Position numbers and translations under genes: made by a program
Notes under the pieces: model-generated
Told to the model about the DNA's origin: nothing
What the model saw: the letters and a program-made list of their open reading frames with translations, nothing else
Database searches by the model: none
Shown: piece by piece, positions 1 to 6,245 of the stretch
Layout: every line of letters starts with the position of its first letter
Position numbering within the stretch: position 1 is the first letter of the stretch
Origin: Bacteroidota bacterium
GTDB lineage: Bacteria; Bacteroidota; Bacteroidia; Bacteroidales; B39-G9
Direction: 5' to 3'
Assembly: GCA_003648455.1 (NCBI GenBank)
Contig: QMPG01000172.1
Location: 1-6,892, forward strand
DNA length: 6,892 nucleotides

Positions 1-288
1 ACCTCCTTTGTAAGGACCAATTGCACTATTCATCTGAATTCGAAAACCACGATTTATTTGAATTTCTCCTTTATCATCTACCCAAGGAACTCTGAACATT
101 AATACTCTTTCAGGTTCAACTATTCGTTCCAAAATTTTCCCTTTTTTATATTTTGGATGTTCCTCAATATAAGGAATTAATGATTCTGCAACTTCAAATA
201 CTGCTTGGTGAAATTCTACTTCACCCGGATTTTTGGCAATAACTTTTGCCATAAATTCTTGTACTTTGGGATTTTGAGATTGTTCCAT
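1..288 (-). CDS. gdhA: NADP-type glutamate dehydrogenase, N-terminal part (cut by window edge)
   Basis: The first 96 residues are present and the reading frame is still open at the left edge, so the rest of the gene lies outside. The enzyme makes glutamate from 2-oxoglutarate, ammonium and NAD(P)H in the cytoplasm. The fragment follows the N-terminal dimerisation region of the hexameric bacterial enzyme: an early helix (VEFHQAVFEVAESLIPYIEE, residues 24-43), then NPKY-like HPKY (44-47), LERIVEPERV (53-62), the strand FRVPWVDDKGEIQINRGFRI (65-84) and SAIGPYKGG (88-96). The last motif leads into the substrate-binding lysine region. These match the E. coli GdhA order closely as I remember it. 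The ATG at 286-288 aligns with the usual family start. There is no clear Shine-Dalgarno sequence upstream, which is common in Bacteroidetes. The gene is divergent from the large gene at 705. Coenzyme preference (NADPH) is inferred from the short-family resemblance, since the Rossmann domain is not visible. Confidence 0.93.
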   Translation of the reverse strand, partial: MEQSQNPKVQEFMAKVIAKNPGEVEFHQAVFEVAESLIPYIEEHPKYKKGKILERIVEPERVLMFRVPWVDDKGEIQINRGFRIQMNSAIGPYKGG

Positions 289-333
289 AATGGTTAAGAT
301 TTTTTTAGATTTTAAAATTTAAATATTTTTTTA

Positions 334-365
334 CTAATATAATAAATTTAATTAAAATTTTACAA
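334..365 (-). promoter_or_regulatory. Candidate Bacteroidetes-type promoter for gdhA
   Basis: Read on the minus strand, TTG (363-365) is followed after 21 bases by TATATTAG (334-341). The known Bacteroidetes consensus is TTG or TTTG, 19-21 bases, then TAnnTTTG, so five of the six fixed -7 positions match and the spacing fits. Transcription would begin near 327 and leave a leader of about 40 bases before the ATG at 288. The surrounding DNA is extremely A/T-rich, so chance matches are likely. Confidence 0.35.
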
Positions 366-440
366 GTAATTATATAAAAATAAATATATATATATACAAA
401 TACTGCCGGTAATTATCGTATTGATGGGGCGATATGAGAG

Positions 441-477
441 TTTTGAAATTTTCAAAAAAAACGATTTTTTTGAAAAT
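441..477. repeat. Overlapping A/T-tract inverted repeats
   Basis: ATTTTCAAAAAAA (448-460) and TTTTTTTGAAAAT (465-477) are perfect 13-base complements around the loop ACGA. The left arm is also shared by a second perfect dyad, TTTTGAAA (441-448), T, TTTCAAAA (450-457), so two alternative hairpins can form. The word TTTTGAAATT recurs at 491-500. No gene ends here, so it is not an obvious terminator. It could be a bent or protein-binding site. Confidence 0.8.
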
Positions 478-601
478 ATGAATTCTTAATTTTTGAAATT
501 GCAGAATTATTATTAAATTTAATGACATTGACACTGCAAATATTAAAGCTAATAATTTATATAATATCTTAATTGTTGATAATCAATAAATAACAGAGTT
601 T

Positions 602-619
602 TTGTGAGGTGAATCACAA
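602..619. promoter_or_regulatory. CRP/FNR-family operator-like palindrome
   Basis: TTGTGA (602-607), six bases GGTGAA, then TCACAA (614-619). The arms are perfect inverted repeats and contain the full TGTGA-N6-TCACA core recognised by E. coli CRP. The site lies 85 bases before the chosen start of the large gene and over 300 bases from gdhA, so it more likely serves the large gene. Many Bacteroidetes encode Crp/Fnr-type regulators. Which protein binds here, and whether it activates or represses, is not shown. Confidence 0.5.
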
Positions 620-704
620 CAAATGAATAATCTTATTATGTAAAATATTAATGCACTAATTATATTTAGTATATTTATTGATTGTTGATTTAAAATTTAT
701 TTTT

Positions 705-3700
705 ATGGATACTAATAATAATATTGATTATAAAAAACTGTTTGTTGAAAGAAATGAGCGACTTAAAGAATTGGCGTGTATAAACCAAACAAATAAAATA
801 ATATCAGAAGGCAAATCAATAGATGAGACTCTTCAACAAATATGTTTAATTTTACCAAAAGCATGGCAATATCCTGATTTTACTGTTGTGGAAATTGTTT
901 ATGATGATAAGAAATTTTTCAGTAAAAATTTTAAGAGAACAAAATGGGTTCAAAGTCAAAAGTTTGAAACTGTTGATAAAATTGCGGGAGAAATAAAAGT
1001 ATACTACACCAAAGATTTTGAAGAAAGTTATGAAGGTCCTTTTTTAAAAGAAGAGAGAGACTTGATGAACAATCTGGCAATAATTATTTTAAATTATATT
1101 AATTCTCTGCATGCAAAAAAACTTGTTGAAGAGGCAAGAATGCATGGTAAGAATGAGAAGCAAGAAACAGAAGACATAAAAGCGAATATAAACAGCCGAA
1201 AATTGCTTCAAATGTTTCTTAACAGATATAATGCTAACAGAGATATTTTTCACGATTTGATGTCGTTTAAAGTAAAAGAAATTCTTTTAATTGCTACTTT
1301 GTATGATGCTTATACTCTCGAAAAAGAAGGTAGGTTTACCGAAAGTATTCTTGGTGAATATTCTCAGTTAAATCTTACTTCAGTGCCTCGAATTACCGGA
1401 GTAACAACTTTTGAAGAGGCAAAAAAGCAATTAAAAAGCAGACATTTCGATCTTATAATAATTATGGTTGGTAACGACAAAAATAAACCCGCTGTAGTTA
1501 GTAAAAAACTTAAAAATATTTTTCCATACATTCCTATTTTTTTACTGCTGAATAATAATATGGAAATAAATTATTTTAGAGATAAATTAATTTCAATTGA
1601 CAGAATTTTTGTTTGGAACGGCGATTCTACTGTGTTTTTTGCAATGGTAAAACTGCTCGAAGACAAAGTAAATATTGAAAATGACACAAAAATTGGATAT
1701 GTAAAAGTCATACTTTTGGTTGAAGATTCGGAGAAATATTACTCCCGTTATTTACCAATTCTCTATTCGAGTGTGATGGAGCAAACTCAAAGGCTGATTG
1801 AAGATGTTAGCACCGATGATTTATATAAAGTGTTAAGGCTGAGGGCAAGACCTAAAATATTATTAGCAACTGATTATGAAGATGCAATTGAGATTTTTAA
1901 TAATTATTCTGATAATATGCTTTGTTTAATATCTGATGTGAAATTTAAAAAGAATGGTAAATTTGACGAAAAAGCCGGTTTCTCTTTAGTTAATTATGCA
2001 AGAAGCATTTATCCCGATTTGCCAATAATTTTGCAATCGTCAGATCCAGATAATGCCGTTATGGCAAGCGAGTTAAAATCAATATTTATAAATAAAAATT
2101 CCGATTATTTAATTCAGAATATTAAAAGTTTTATTGAACGATATCTTGGTTTTGGTAATTTTATTTACAAAGATGCCAGAGGTGCTAAGATTGCTGTTGC
2201 CAGAAACCTCAAAGAGTTTGAAGATTTAATTGGTAAAATACCTGCCGAGTCGATCCTTTATCACGCAAAAAGAAATCATTTCTCATTGTGGTTAATGGCA
2301 CGTGGCGAGATAAAAATTGCCAAGATGATTAATCCTGTTAAAATTACTGATTTCAAAACTATTGATGAATTCAGAAATTTTATGAATTATGTTATTAAAA
2401 CTTATCGTAACGAAGATAATATTGGCAAAGTAATAAACTTTGAGAAAAGAGAAATTTTAGACGAAACAAATGTTGTTAGTCTTGGCGAAGGTGCTCTTGG
2501 AGGAAAGGGCAGAGGACTGGCTTTTGTTAACACTTTAATATATAATTTTAATTTTTCGGAACTTGTTCCGAAAATAAATATTAGAACGCCTCCAACATTA
2601 ATTATTGGAACCTACGAATTTGACCTTTTTATGGAGATTAATCATCTTAAAGAGAAAGCATATAAAGAGGATGATTATGATAAGATAAAAAATTTATTTC
2701 TTGCCGGAGAATTTTCATATGACTTGACCAAGAGATTAAAAATTCTTGTAGAAGTAATGAAAAAACCTATTGCTGTGCGTTCATCAAGCTTGTTTGAAGA
2801 CTCTACCTTACAGCCTTTCTCAGGAATTTATTCAACTTATATGCTACCAAATAATTATGCCGACATAAAAGTGCGTTATAAGCAGATTTGCGATGCCATT
2901 AAATTGGTTTATGCATCAATGTTTTCAAACTCGGCACGTTTATATTTCCAAGCTGTTAACTATAAAATTGAAGAAGAAAAAATGGCTGTTGTCATTCAGG
3001 AGGTTGTTGGTAATAATTATAATGGTTGTTATTATCCGCATATCAGCGGAACCGCTCAGTCGCATAATTTTTATCCTGTTTCGCATATGAAACCCGAAGA
3101 TGGTTTTGCTGTTTCTGCCATCGGACTTGGTAAATATGTTGTTGAAGGGGATAAAACATACAGATATTCTCCAAAATTTCCGAAACTCGATATTAATACT
3201 CCCAAAGATTTATTTAAAAGCACTCAGCTTGATTTGTATGTTCTGAATATGGATAATCAGGATGTTGATTTACTGCGTGACGGGGAAGAGGCAGGTCTGA
3301 AAAAAATTGACCTTATGGAGGCAGAAAAACATGGAACATTAAATCATTGTGTGTCTGTTTATAATATTGATAACGACACTATTGAGCCGGGTTTAGATAA
3401 CTACGGACCGCGAATTGTTAATTTTGCAAATATTTTGAAATACGATTATATACCTTTGGCTGATACAATTGACGTGTTGCTCGATGTTGTGAAAGAAGCT
3501 CTTGGTTGCGATTGCGAGATTGAATATGCTGTTGATTTAAACAAAACTGTAAACAATCTACCCTCGTTTTATTTGCTACAAATAAAACCTCTTATTGGTA
3601 ACGAAGAAGACTATAATATTGATTTTGATAAGATTAATAAAGATAAAATTATTCTCTTTGCAGAAAAGAGCATGGGAAACGGAAAACTTGAAGATATTCA

Positions 3701-4151
3701 GGATGTGATTTTTGTCGATAATGGTAAGTTTGATAAGCTGAAAACACAAGAAATGGTTGATGAGATTGAGATTTTGAATAAAAAGATGATTGAGAAAAAT
3801 AAAAAATACATATTAATTGGTCCGGGCAGATGGGGTACTCGCGATAAATTTATTGGTATTCCTGTTATTTGGACTCAAATCTCTAATGCTAAGATTATTG
3901 TTGAAGTTAGTATGGAAGATTTTCCTTTAGATGCTTCGCTTGGCTCTCATTTTTTTCATAATGTTACCTCAATGAATGTTGGATATTTCTCTATTTCTCA
4001 TTCTTCTCCCACTGAATTTATTGATTGGCAAGTTCTTAACAAACAAAAAGTAATGGAGACAACAAAATTTTTTAAACACGTTCGTTTCGAAAAACCAATT
4101 TCTGTTGTTATGGATGGCAAAAAACGAATTTCTATGATTAAGTTTGAATAG
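705..4151 (+). CDS. GAF-receiver-receiver protein fused to a PEP synthase-type ATP-grasp (PPDK_N) domain
   Basis: A 1148-residue cytoplasmic protein with no signal peptide or membrane span. Order, numbered from the ATG: GAF-like domain (about 18-135), linker, degenerate receiver (about 191-325, M254 where the phospho-aspartate should be), second receiver (about 333-480, with E340/D341, D411, S445/S446, K464 and an insert before D411), a conserved linker with HxxxNHFS (520-527), then PPDK_N. The last shows GGKGRG (599-604), VRSSSLFEDS (691-700), MAVVIQEVVG (760-769) and LLQIKP (957-962). A C-terminal domain carries GPGRWG (1039-1044). PPDK_N normally uses ATP to phosphorylate a catalytic histidine. 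The His swivel domain and PEP/pyruvate barrel are absent, so PEP synthesis by this chain alone is unlikely. I recall Bacteroidetes relatives of about 990 residues without the GAF part. A TTG at 678 would add nine residues, but the ATG at 705 fits the GAF start better. Domain calls are firm; the reaction and partner are unknown. Confidence 0.9.
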   Translation: MDTNNNIDYKKLFVERNERLKELACINQTNKIISEGKSIDETLQQICLILPKAWQYPDFTVVEIVYDDKKFFSKNFKRTKWVQSQKFETVDKIAGEIKVYYTKDFEESYEGPFLKEERDLMNNLAIIILNYINSLHAKKLVEEARMHGKNEKQETEDIKANINSRKLLQMFLNRYNANRDIFHDLMSFKVKEILLIATLYDAYTLEKEGRFTESILGEYSQLNLTSVPRITGVTTFEEAKKQLKSRHFDLIIIMVGNDKNKPAVVSKKLKNIFPYIPIFLLLNNNMEINYFRDKLISIDRIFVWNGDSTVFFAMVKLLEDKVNIENDTKIGYVKVILLVEDSEKYYSRYLPILYSSVMEQTQRLIEDVSTDDLYKVLRLRARPKILLATDYEDAIEIFNNYSDNMLCLISDVKFKKNGKFDEKAGFSLVNYARSIYPDLPIILQSSDPDNAVMASELKSIFINKNSDYLIQNIKSFIERYLGFGNFIYKDARGAKIAVARNLKEFEDLIGKIPAESILYHAKRNHFSLWLMARGEIKIAKMINPVKITDFKTIDEFRNFMNYVIKTYRNEDNIGKVINFEKREILDETNVVSLGEGALGGKGRGLAFVNTLIYNFNFSELVPKINIRTPPTLIIGTYEFDLFMEINHLKEKAYKEDDYDKIKNLFLAGEFSYDLTKRLKILVEVMKKPIAVRSSSLFEDSTLQPFSGIYSTYMLPNNYADIKVRYKQICDAIKLVYASMFSNSARLYFQAVNYKIEEEKMAVVIQEVVGNNYNGCYYPHISGTAQSHNFYPVSHMKPEDGFAVSAIGLGKYVVEGDKTYRYSPKFPKLDINTPKDLFKSTQLDLYVLNMDNQDVDLLRDGEEAGLKKIDLMEAEKHGTLNHCVSVYNIDNDTIEPGLDNYGPRIVNFANILKYDYIPLADTIDVLLDVVKEALGCDCEIEYAVDLNKTVNNLPSFYLLQIKPLIGNEEDYNIDFDKINKDKIILFAEKSMGNGKLEDIQDVIFVDNGKFDKLKTQEMVDEIEILNKKMIEKNKKYILIGPGRWGTRDKFIGIPVIWTQISNAKIIVEVSMEDFPLDASLGSHFFHNVTSMNVGYFSISHSSPTEFIDWQVLNKQKVMETTKFFKHVRFEKPISVVMDGKKRISMIKFE

Positions 4152-4196
4152 GTTTTTATGTCAAAAATTAAAATTTTACTTTGCATTATGTATGAA

Positions 4197-4227
4197 GAAA
4201 TAAAAGGCGTAGTCGGAGACTACGCCT
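4197..4227 (-). terminator. Hairpin terminator of the GNAT-racemase operon
   Basis: AGGCGTAGTC (4205-4214) and GACTACGCCT (4218-4227) form a perfect 10-bp, GC-rich stem with the loop GGA. On the minus strand the stem is followed by TTTATTTC, and with the last stem base this gives a U-rich tail, as expected of an intrinsic terminator about 50 bases past the racemase stop. On the plus strand the hairpin is followed by AGTAAGG, so it is a poorer terminator for the converging large gene, though the stem may still help stop readthrough. Confidence 0.7.
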
Positions 4228-4278
4228 AGTAAGGAATAAAAGTCGTGCAAATTTTATATACTGCTTATTTCTATTTAT

Positions 4279-5361
4279 TTATGCGTTTGGGGTTTTTATT
4301 TTTTTTTCAATATATTTAGAGTTCATAATTCTAAGAATTCCCATATAATCTAATTCAAATTTAATTAAGTCGCCTACTTTATATTTCTTTTTATTTTCGC
4401 CAAGGTCAATTACTAACATATCAGAGCTTGCACCGGCTAATTTTATATTTTTATCAACTAAATGAAGGTGGTCAATTTCTACGTCGAGAAGTCCTAAATC
4501 AATAATTGCCCTGTATGATGTTTCTCCAATATTTGTTTGGTCAAATTCATAACTTTCGCCTTCAACATTTGTTCCCATTTCTCCCATTGGAACAGTCTGT
4601 TTTTCTGTTAGTTCAATTATTTCAGAATAGAGCATAAATACATCAGAGTGCATCTTTTTAAATTTAGTATTATTGTAAACGTCTGTTCCTAAAAATAATG
4701 TTTCGCCTACTCTAAAATGATTAATTCCTTTAGGTAAAAGATTTTGAAAGATTAAAGGTATTGTTACAGAAGAACCGCCGGAAACATAAGGAATTTGTTT
4801 GTTAAATTTTGCTTCAATTAACTGCTCATACAGGCTTAACTGAATTAGTTTGTCATGATTAGGTAAAACACCATATAAGCATGATAAGTTTGCACCAATT
4901 CCTACAACCTGAATATTTTTCAGTTTAAAAACACTTTCGTAAAAATCTATAAAATCTTCGCCCAAAACGCCTTCTCTAAGTTCCCCCAGCTCAATCATTA
5001 TAATAATTTTGTGAGTTCTTTTTTGCCTTTGTGCTTCTTTCGATAAAAGTTTAATAGTTTCAAATTCGGTATTCATGCTAATATCAGCGTATTTTATAAC
5101 GCTTGATATCGACCGTTTTGCAGGTGGCTTAATATAAACGGTTTCAATTTTAGGATTAATTGTTTTAATTACTTTCAAATTAGAGACCCGAGAATCGCAT
5201 ACTTGTTTAATATCAAATTTTAATAATTCTGTTAAAAATAGCTTATTACCGCTCAAAACTTTTGAAACAATAGACCATTCAATATCATTTTTTTTAAAAA
5301 GGGTATTGAGATAGTTAAAGTTTGAATGTAGTTTTTTTATATCTAATGTTACAAATGCCAT
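4279..5361 (-). CDS. Alanine/ornithine racemase family PLP enzyme
   Basis: A 360-residue PLP enzyme of the alanine racemase fold (N-terminal barrel, C-terminal beta domain), closest in my recollection to the clostridial ornithine racemase group. These enzymes interconvert L- and D-amino acids. Visible landmarks are the PLP lysine K34 in SKVLSGN, CDSR (55-58), KYADISMNTE (90-99), ELGELREG (124-131), GIGANLSC (154-161), YVSGGSS for phosphate binding (192-198), FRVGE (216-220), PMGEMG (258-263), GASSD (310-314) and KYKVGD (326-331) before IEKK at the end. Length and motifs fit an intact enzyme. The substrate could be ornithine, alanine, lysine or serine and cannot be fixed from sequence. Its ATG overlaps the stop of the upstream GNAT gene by one base, which implies translational coupling. 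No D-ornithine aminomutase or other clostridial ornithine-degradation gene is in view, so a catabolic role is unsupported here. Confidence 0.85.
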   Translation of the reverse strand: MAFVTLDIKKLHSNFNYLNTLFKKNDIEWSIVSKVLSGNKLFLTELLKFDIKQVCDSRVSNLKVIKTINPKIETVYIKPPAKRSISSVIKYADISMNTEFETIKLLSKEAQRQKRTHKIIIMIELGELREGVLGEDFIDFYESVFKLKNIQVVGIGANLSCLYGVLPNHDKLIQLSLYEQLIEAKFNKQIPYVSGGSSVTIPLIFQNLLPKGINHFRVGETLFLGTDVYNNTKFKKMHSDVFMLYSEIIELTEKQTVPMGEMGTNVEGESYEFDQTNIGETSYRAIIDLGLLDVEIDHLHLVDKNIKLAGASSDMLVIDLGENKKKYKVGDLIKFELDYMGILRIMNSKYIEKKIKTPNA

Positions 5362-5807
5362 TATTTCTCCTTTTTATATCTCATTTCAATATACTTGCTG
5401 CTAAATCCTACTTTTTCATATAAAAACCTTGCCGGATTTTCTGGTTCAACATGTAATGCAATGCTGCCATTTGCAATATCAATGGTTTTTTTTAACAATG
5501 CTTTTCCAATTCCTTTTCCCCTGTGGTCTTTATGAGTTGCAATATATACTAAAATGTTTTCAGGAATATAATCTTTCATCCCTGTTTGATTAACTACTAC
5601 TGCTCCTGAAATTTCATTTTCTAAATAAGAAACCAAAATAAATCCACCAAAAGAAATTGTTTCTTTCAAAGCGTAATCAATTGCTTTTTCTATGTCTGAT
5701 TTTGGATCACCATATTCTTGAAGGTTATCAAATAAGAAATTAATCAGTACTTTTTTTTCTTCTAAATCTGGTTTGTTTGATGTGTTAAATACTTTTGTTT
5801 GAATCAT
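5361..5807 (-). CDS. GNAT family N-acetyltransferase
   Basis: A 148-residue single-domain acyltransferase that would move an acetyl group from acetyl-CoA to an amine. The acetyl-CoA pyrophosphate loop is clear as HRGKGIGKALL (95-105), preceded by the beta-4 strand ILVYIATHKD (85-94). It is followed by ALHVEPENPARFLYEKVGF (117-135), the typical beta-5 strand and FYEKxGF-type ending. The length is normal for the family and nothing appears missing. It is the first gene of a minus-strand pair and ends in TAATG, sharing one base with the racemase start. The pairing suggests that both act on the same small molecule, for instance an amino acid or diamine, but the acceptor is unknown and a protein or antibiotic substrate is not excluded. 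No Shine-Dalgarno sequence precedes its ATG at 5807; a TTAA tandem repeat lies six bases upstream instead. Confidence 0.86.
   Translation of the reverse strand: MIQTKVFNTSNKPDLEEKKVLINFLFDNLQEYGDPKSDIEKAIDYALKETISFGGFILVSYLENEISGAVVVNQTGMKDYIPENILVYIATHKDHRGKGIGKALLKKTIDIANGSIALHVEPENPARFLYEKVGFSSKYIEMRYKKEK
5367..5372 (-). promoter_or_regulatory. Shine-Dalgarno site deciding the racemase start
   Basis: On the minus strand AAGGAG sits five bases before the ATG at 5361, inside the last codons of the GNAT gene. None of the other four starts in this window has such a match. With the TAATG stop/start overlap it supports the chosen racemase start and coupled translation. The local sequence also encodes lysine/glutamate codons (KKEK), so the match could be partly coincidental. 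Confidence 0.5.
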
Positions 5808-5813
5808 GAAAAT

Positions 5814-5833
5814 TTAATTAATTAATTAATTAA
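5814..5833. repeat. Tandem tetranucleotide repeat (TTAA)5
   Basis: Five exact copies of TTAA lie directly upstream of the GNAT start. They probably fall in the untranslated leader of the operon, between the promoter candidate at 5844-5876 and the ATG at 5807. Such simple repeats can change copy number by slippage, which here would alter leader length but not the reading frame. Confidence 0.95.
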
Positions 5834-5843
5834 TACTTTCTAC

Positions 5844-5876
5844 ATTATAACAATTTATTTGAAATATGCAAATTTA
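5844..5876 (-). promoter_or_regulatory. Candidate promoter of the GNAT-racemase operon
   Basis: Two readings overlap on the minus strand. One is TTG (5869-5871), 19 bases, then TATAAT (5844-5849), giving transcription from about 5837 and a leader of about 30 bases made largely of the TTAA repeat. The other is TAAATTTG (5869-5876), an exact match to the Bacteroidetes TAnnTTTG element, but no TTG stands at the right distance upstream of it. I cannot choose between them from sequence. Confidence 0.4.
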
Positions 5877-5914
5877 TATATGTAGTCCGGCGATTTTTTT
5901 GTTAACCCGCTTTA

Positions 5915-5942
5915 TCATGCAAAAACGAAGTGAATTGCATGA
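5915..5942. repeat. Hairpin TCATGCAA / TTGCATGA
   Basis: Perfect 8-base arms at 5915-5922 and 5935-5942 enclose a 12-base loop. The short arms CCCGC (5906-5910) and GCGGG (5969-5973) enclose this hairpin asymmetrically, so a longer branched fold is possible. Confidence 0.7.
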
Positions 5943-5979
5943 ATTAGCGATGGATGGTTGGAAGTAATGCGGGAACCGA

Positions 5980-5995
5980 ACCGCCAGCTGGCGGT
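5980..5995. repeat. Perfect GC-rich palindrome ACCGCCAGCTGGCGGT
   Basis: A 16-base palindrome with no spacer, much more GC-rich than its surroundings. Its half CTGGCGGT recurs at 6224-6231. Short CCGCCAG/CTGGCGG palindromes are, in my recollection, a common type of dispersed intergenic repeat in Bacteroidetes. That is background knowledge, not something shown by this window. Confidence 0.85.
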
Positions 5996-6027
5996 GAGCT
6001 CACGCAAGTAAACTCCACATTAGAAGT

Positions 6028-6042
6028 ACCCAAATTTTGGGT
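6028..6042. repeat. Palindrome ACCCAAA-T-TTTGGGT
   Basis: Perfect 7-base arms around a single central T. The word AAATTTTGGG inside it (6032-6041) recurs exactly at 6882-6891, just before the right edge of the window. No T-tract follows on either strand, so it is not a good intrinsic terminator. Confidence 0.8.
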
Positions 6043-6071
6043 TATAAAAACACCAAGTTTGTTGGTAATTC

Positions 6072-6106
6072 TTAAGCTTAGAAAAATTATGAATTTTTCG
6101 GCTTAA
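6072..6106. repeat. Long hairpin with 14 paired bases and a small internal bulge
   Basis: GAAAAATT (6081-6088) pairs with AATTTTTC (6092-6099) around the loop ATG. After a TTA/G asymmetry the stem continues with TTAAGC (6072-6077) and GCTTAA (6101-6106). The two-part stem is unlikely to be random, even in AT-rich DNA. Its role is unknown. Confidence 0.75.
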
Positions 6107-6223
6107 TTTTAGAAGCGCACAGACTGGGAGTCTATAATAAAATTTTAGGAAAACAAGCAGTCTGCGTTCAAATTATTTCTATAGCTAAAAGTCCTTTATG
6201 GATATGTTGGTGTGAGAGTTGCA

Positions 6224-6245
6224 CTGGCGGTCATTTGACCGTCAG
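6224..6245. repeat. Hairpin CTGGCGGTCA-TT-TGACCGTCAG
   Basis: Ten base pairs including one G-T wobble, lying just past the 3' end of the membrane gene (stop at 6268-6270). On the minus strand it is not followed by a T-tract, so it does not look like an ordinary terminator. It contains a second copy of CTGGCGGT, which also forms half of the palindrome at 5980-5995. Confidence 0.75.

Larger units (their letters stand above)
289..704. other. Divergent intergenic region between gdhA and the ATP-grasp gene
   Basis: This 416-base non-coding stretch holds the regulatory DNA of both divergent genes. I found no plausible small gene in it. It contains a (TA)6 run at 385-396, a strong A/T hairpin at 448-477 with a second overlapping dyad at 441-457, a perfect CRP-type palindrome at 602-619, and a small dyad TTGAT-A-ATCAA at 576-586. 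For the plus-strand gene several weak promoter readings exist: TTTG at 492-495 with TAAATTTA at 514-521, and TTGACA at 528-533 with TAATAA at 550-555. I cannot choose between them. A start near 528-560 would give a leader of about 150-175 bases, long enough to carry post-transcriptional control. Confidence 0.7.

Noticed and set aside
576..586. FNR box at TTGAT-A-ATCAA
   Set aside because: FNR sites have a four-base spacer between the half-sites; here it is one base. The CRP-type site at 602-619 is the better candidate.
678..704. TTG start at 678 for the large gene
   Set aside because: The nine added residues are hydrophobic and unlike the GAF-domain start, there is no Shine-Dalgarno sequence, and an ATG follows at 705. 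It is kept only as an alternative.
2893..3090. Plus-strand 65-codon open frame inside the large ATP-grasp gene
   Set aside because: It lies wholly within the well-supported coding sequence in another frame, and its low-complexity product shows no family resemblance.
3998..4186. Minus-strand 62-codon open frame over the 3' end of the large gene
   Set aside because: It is antisense to conserved coding sequence (the C-terminal domain), with no motif and no start signal.
5881..5901. Intrinsic terminator at the GC-rich patch followed by seven T
   Set aside because: The bases before the T-run (GTAGTCCGGCG) do not form a stem of useful length, and no plus-strand gene ends there.
6158..6190. Possible tRNA T-arm (GTTCAAAT at 6166-6173)
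   Set aside because: The flanking five bases do not pair, and no acceptor stem or anticodon arm can be built around it.
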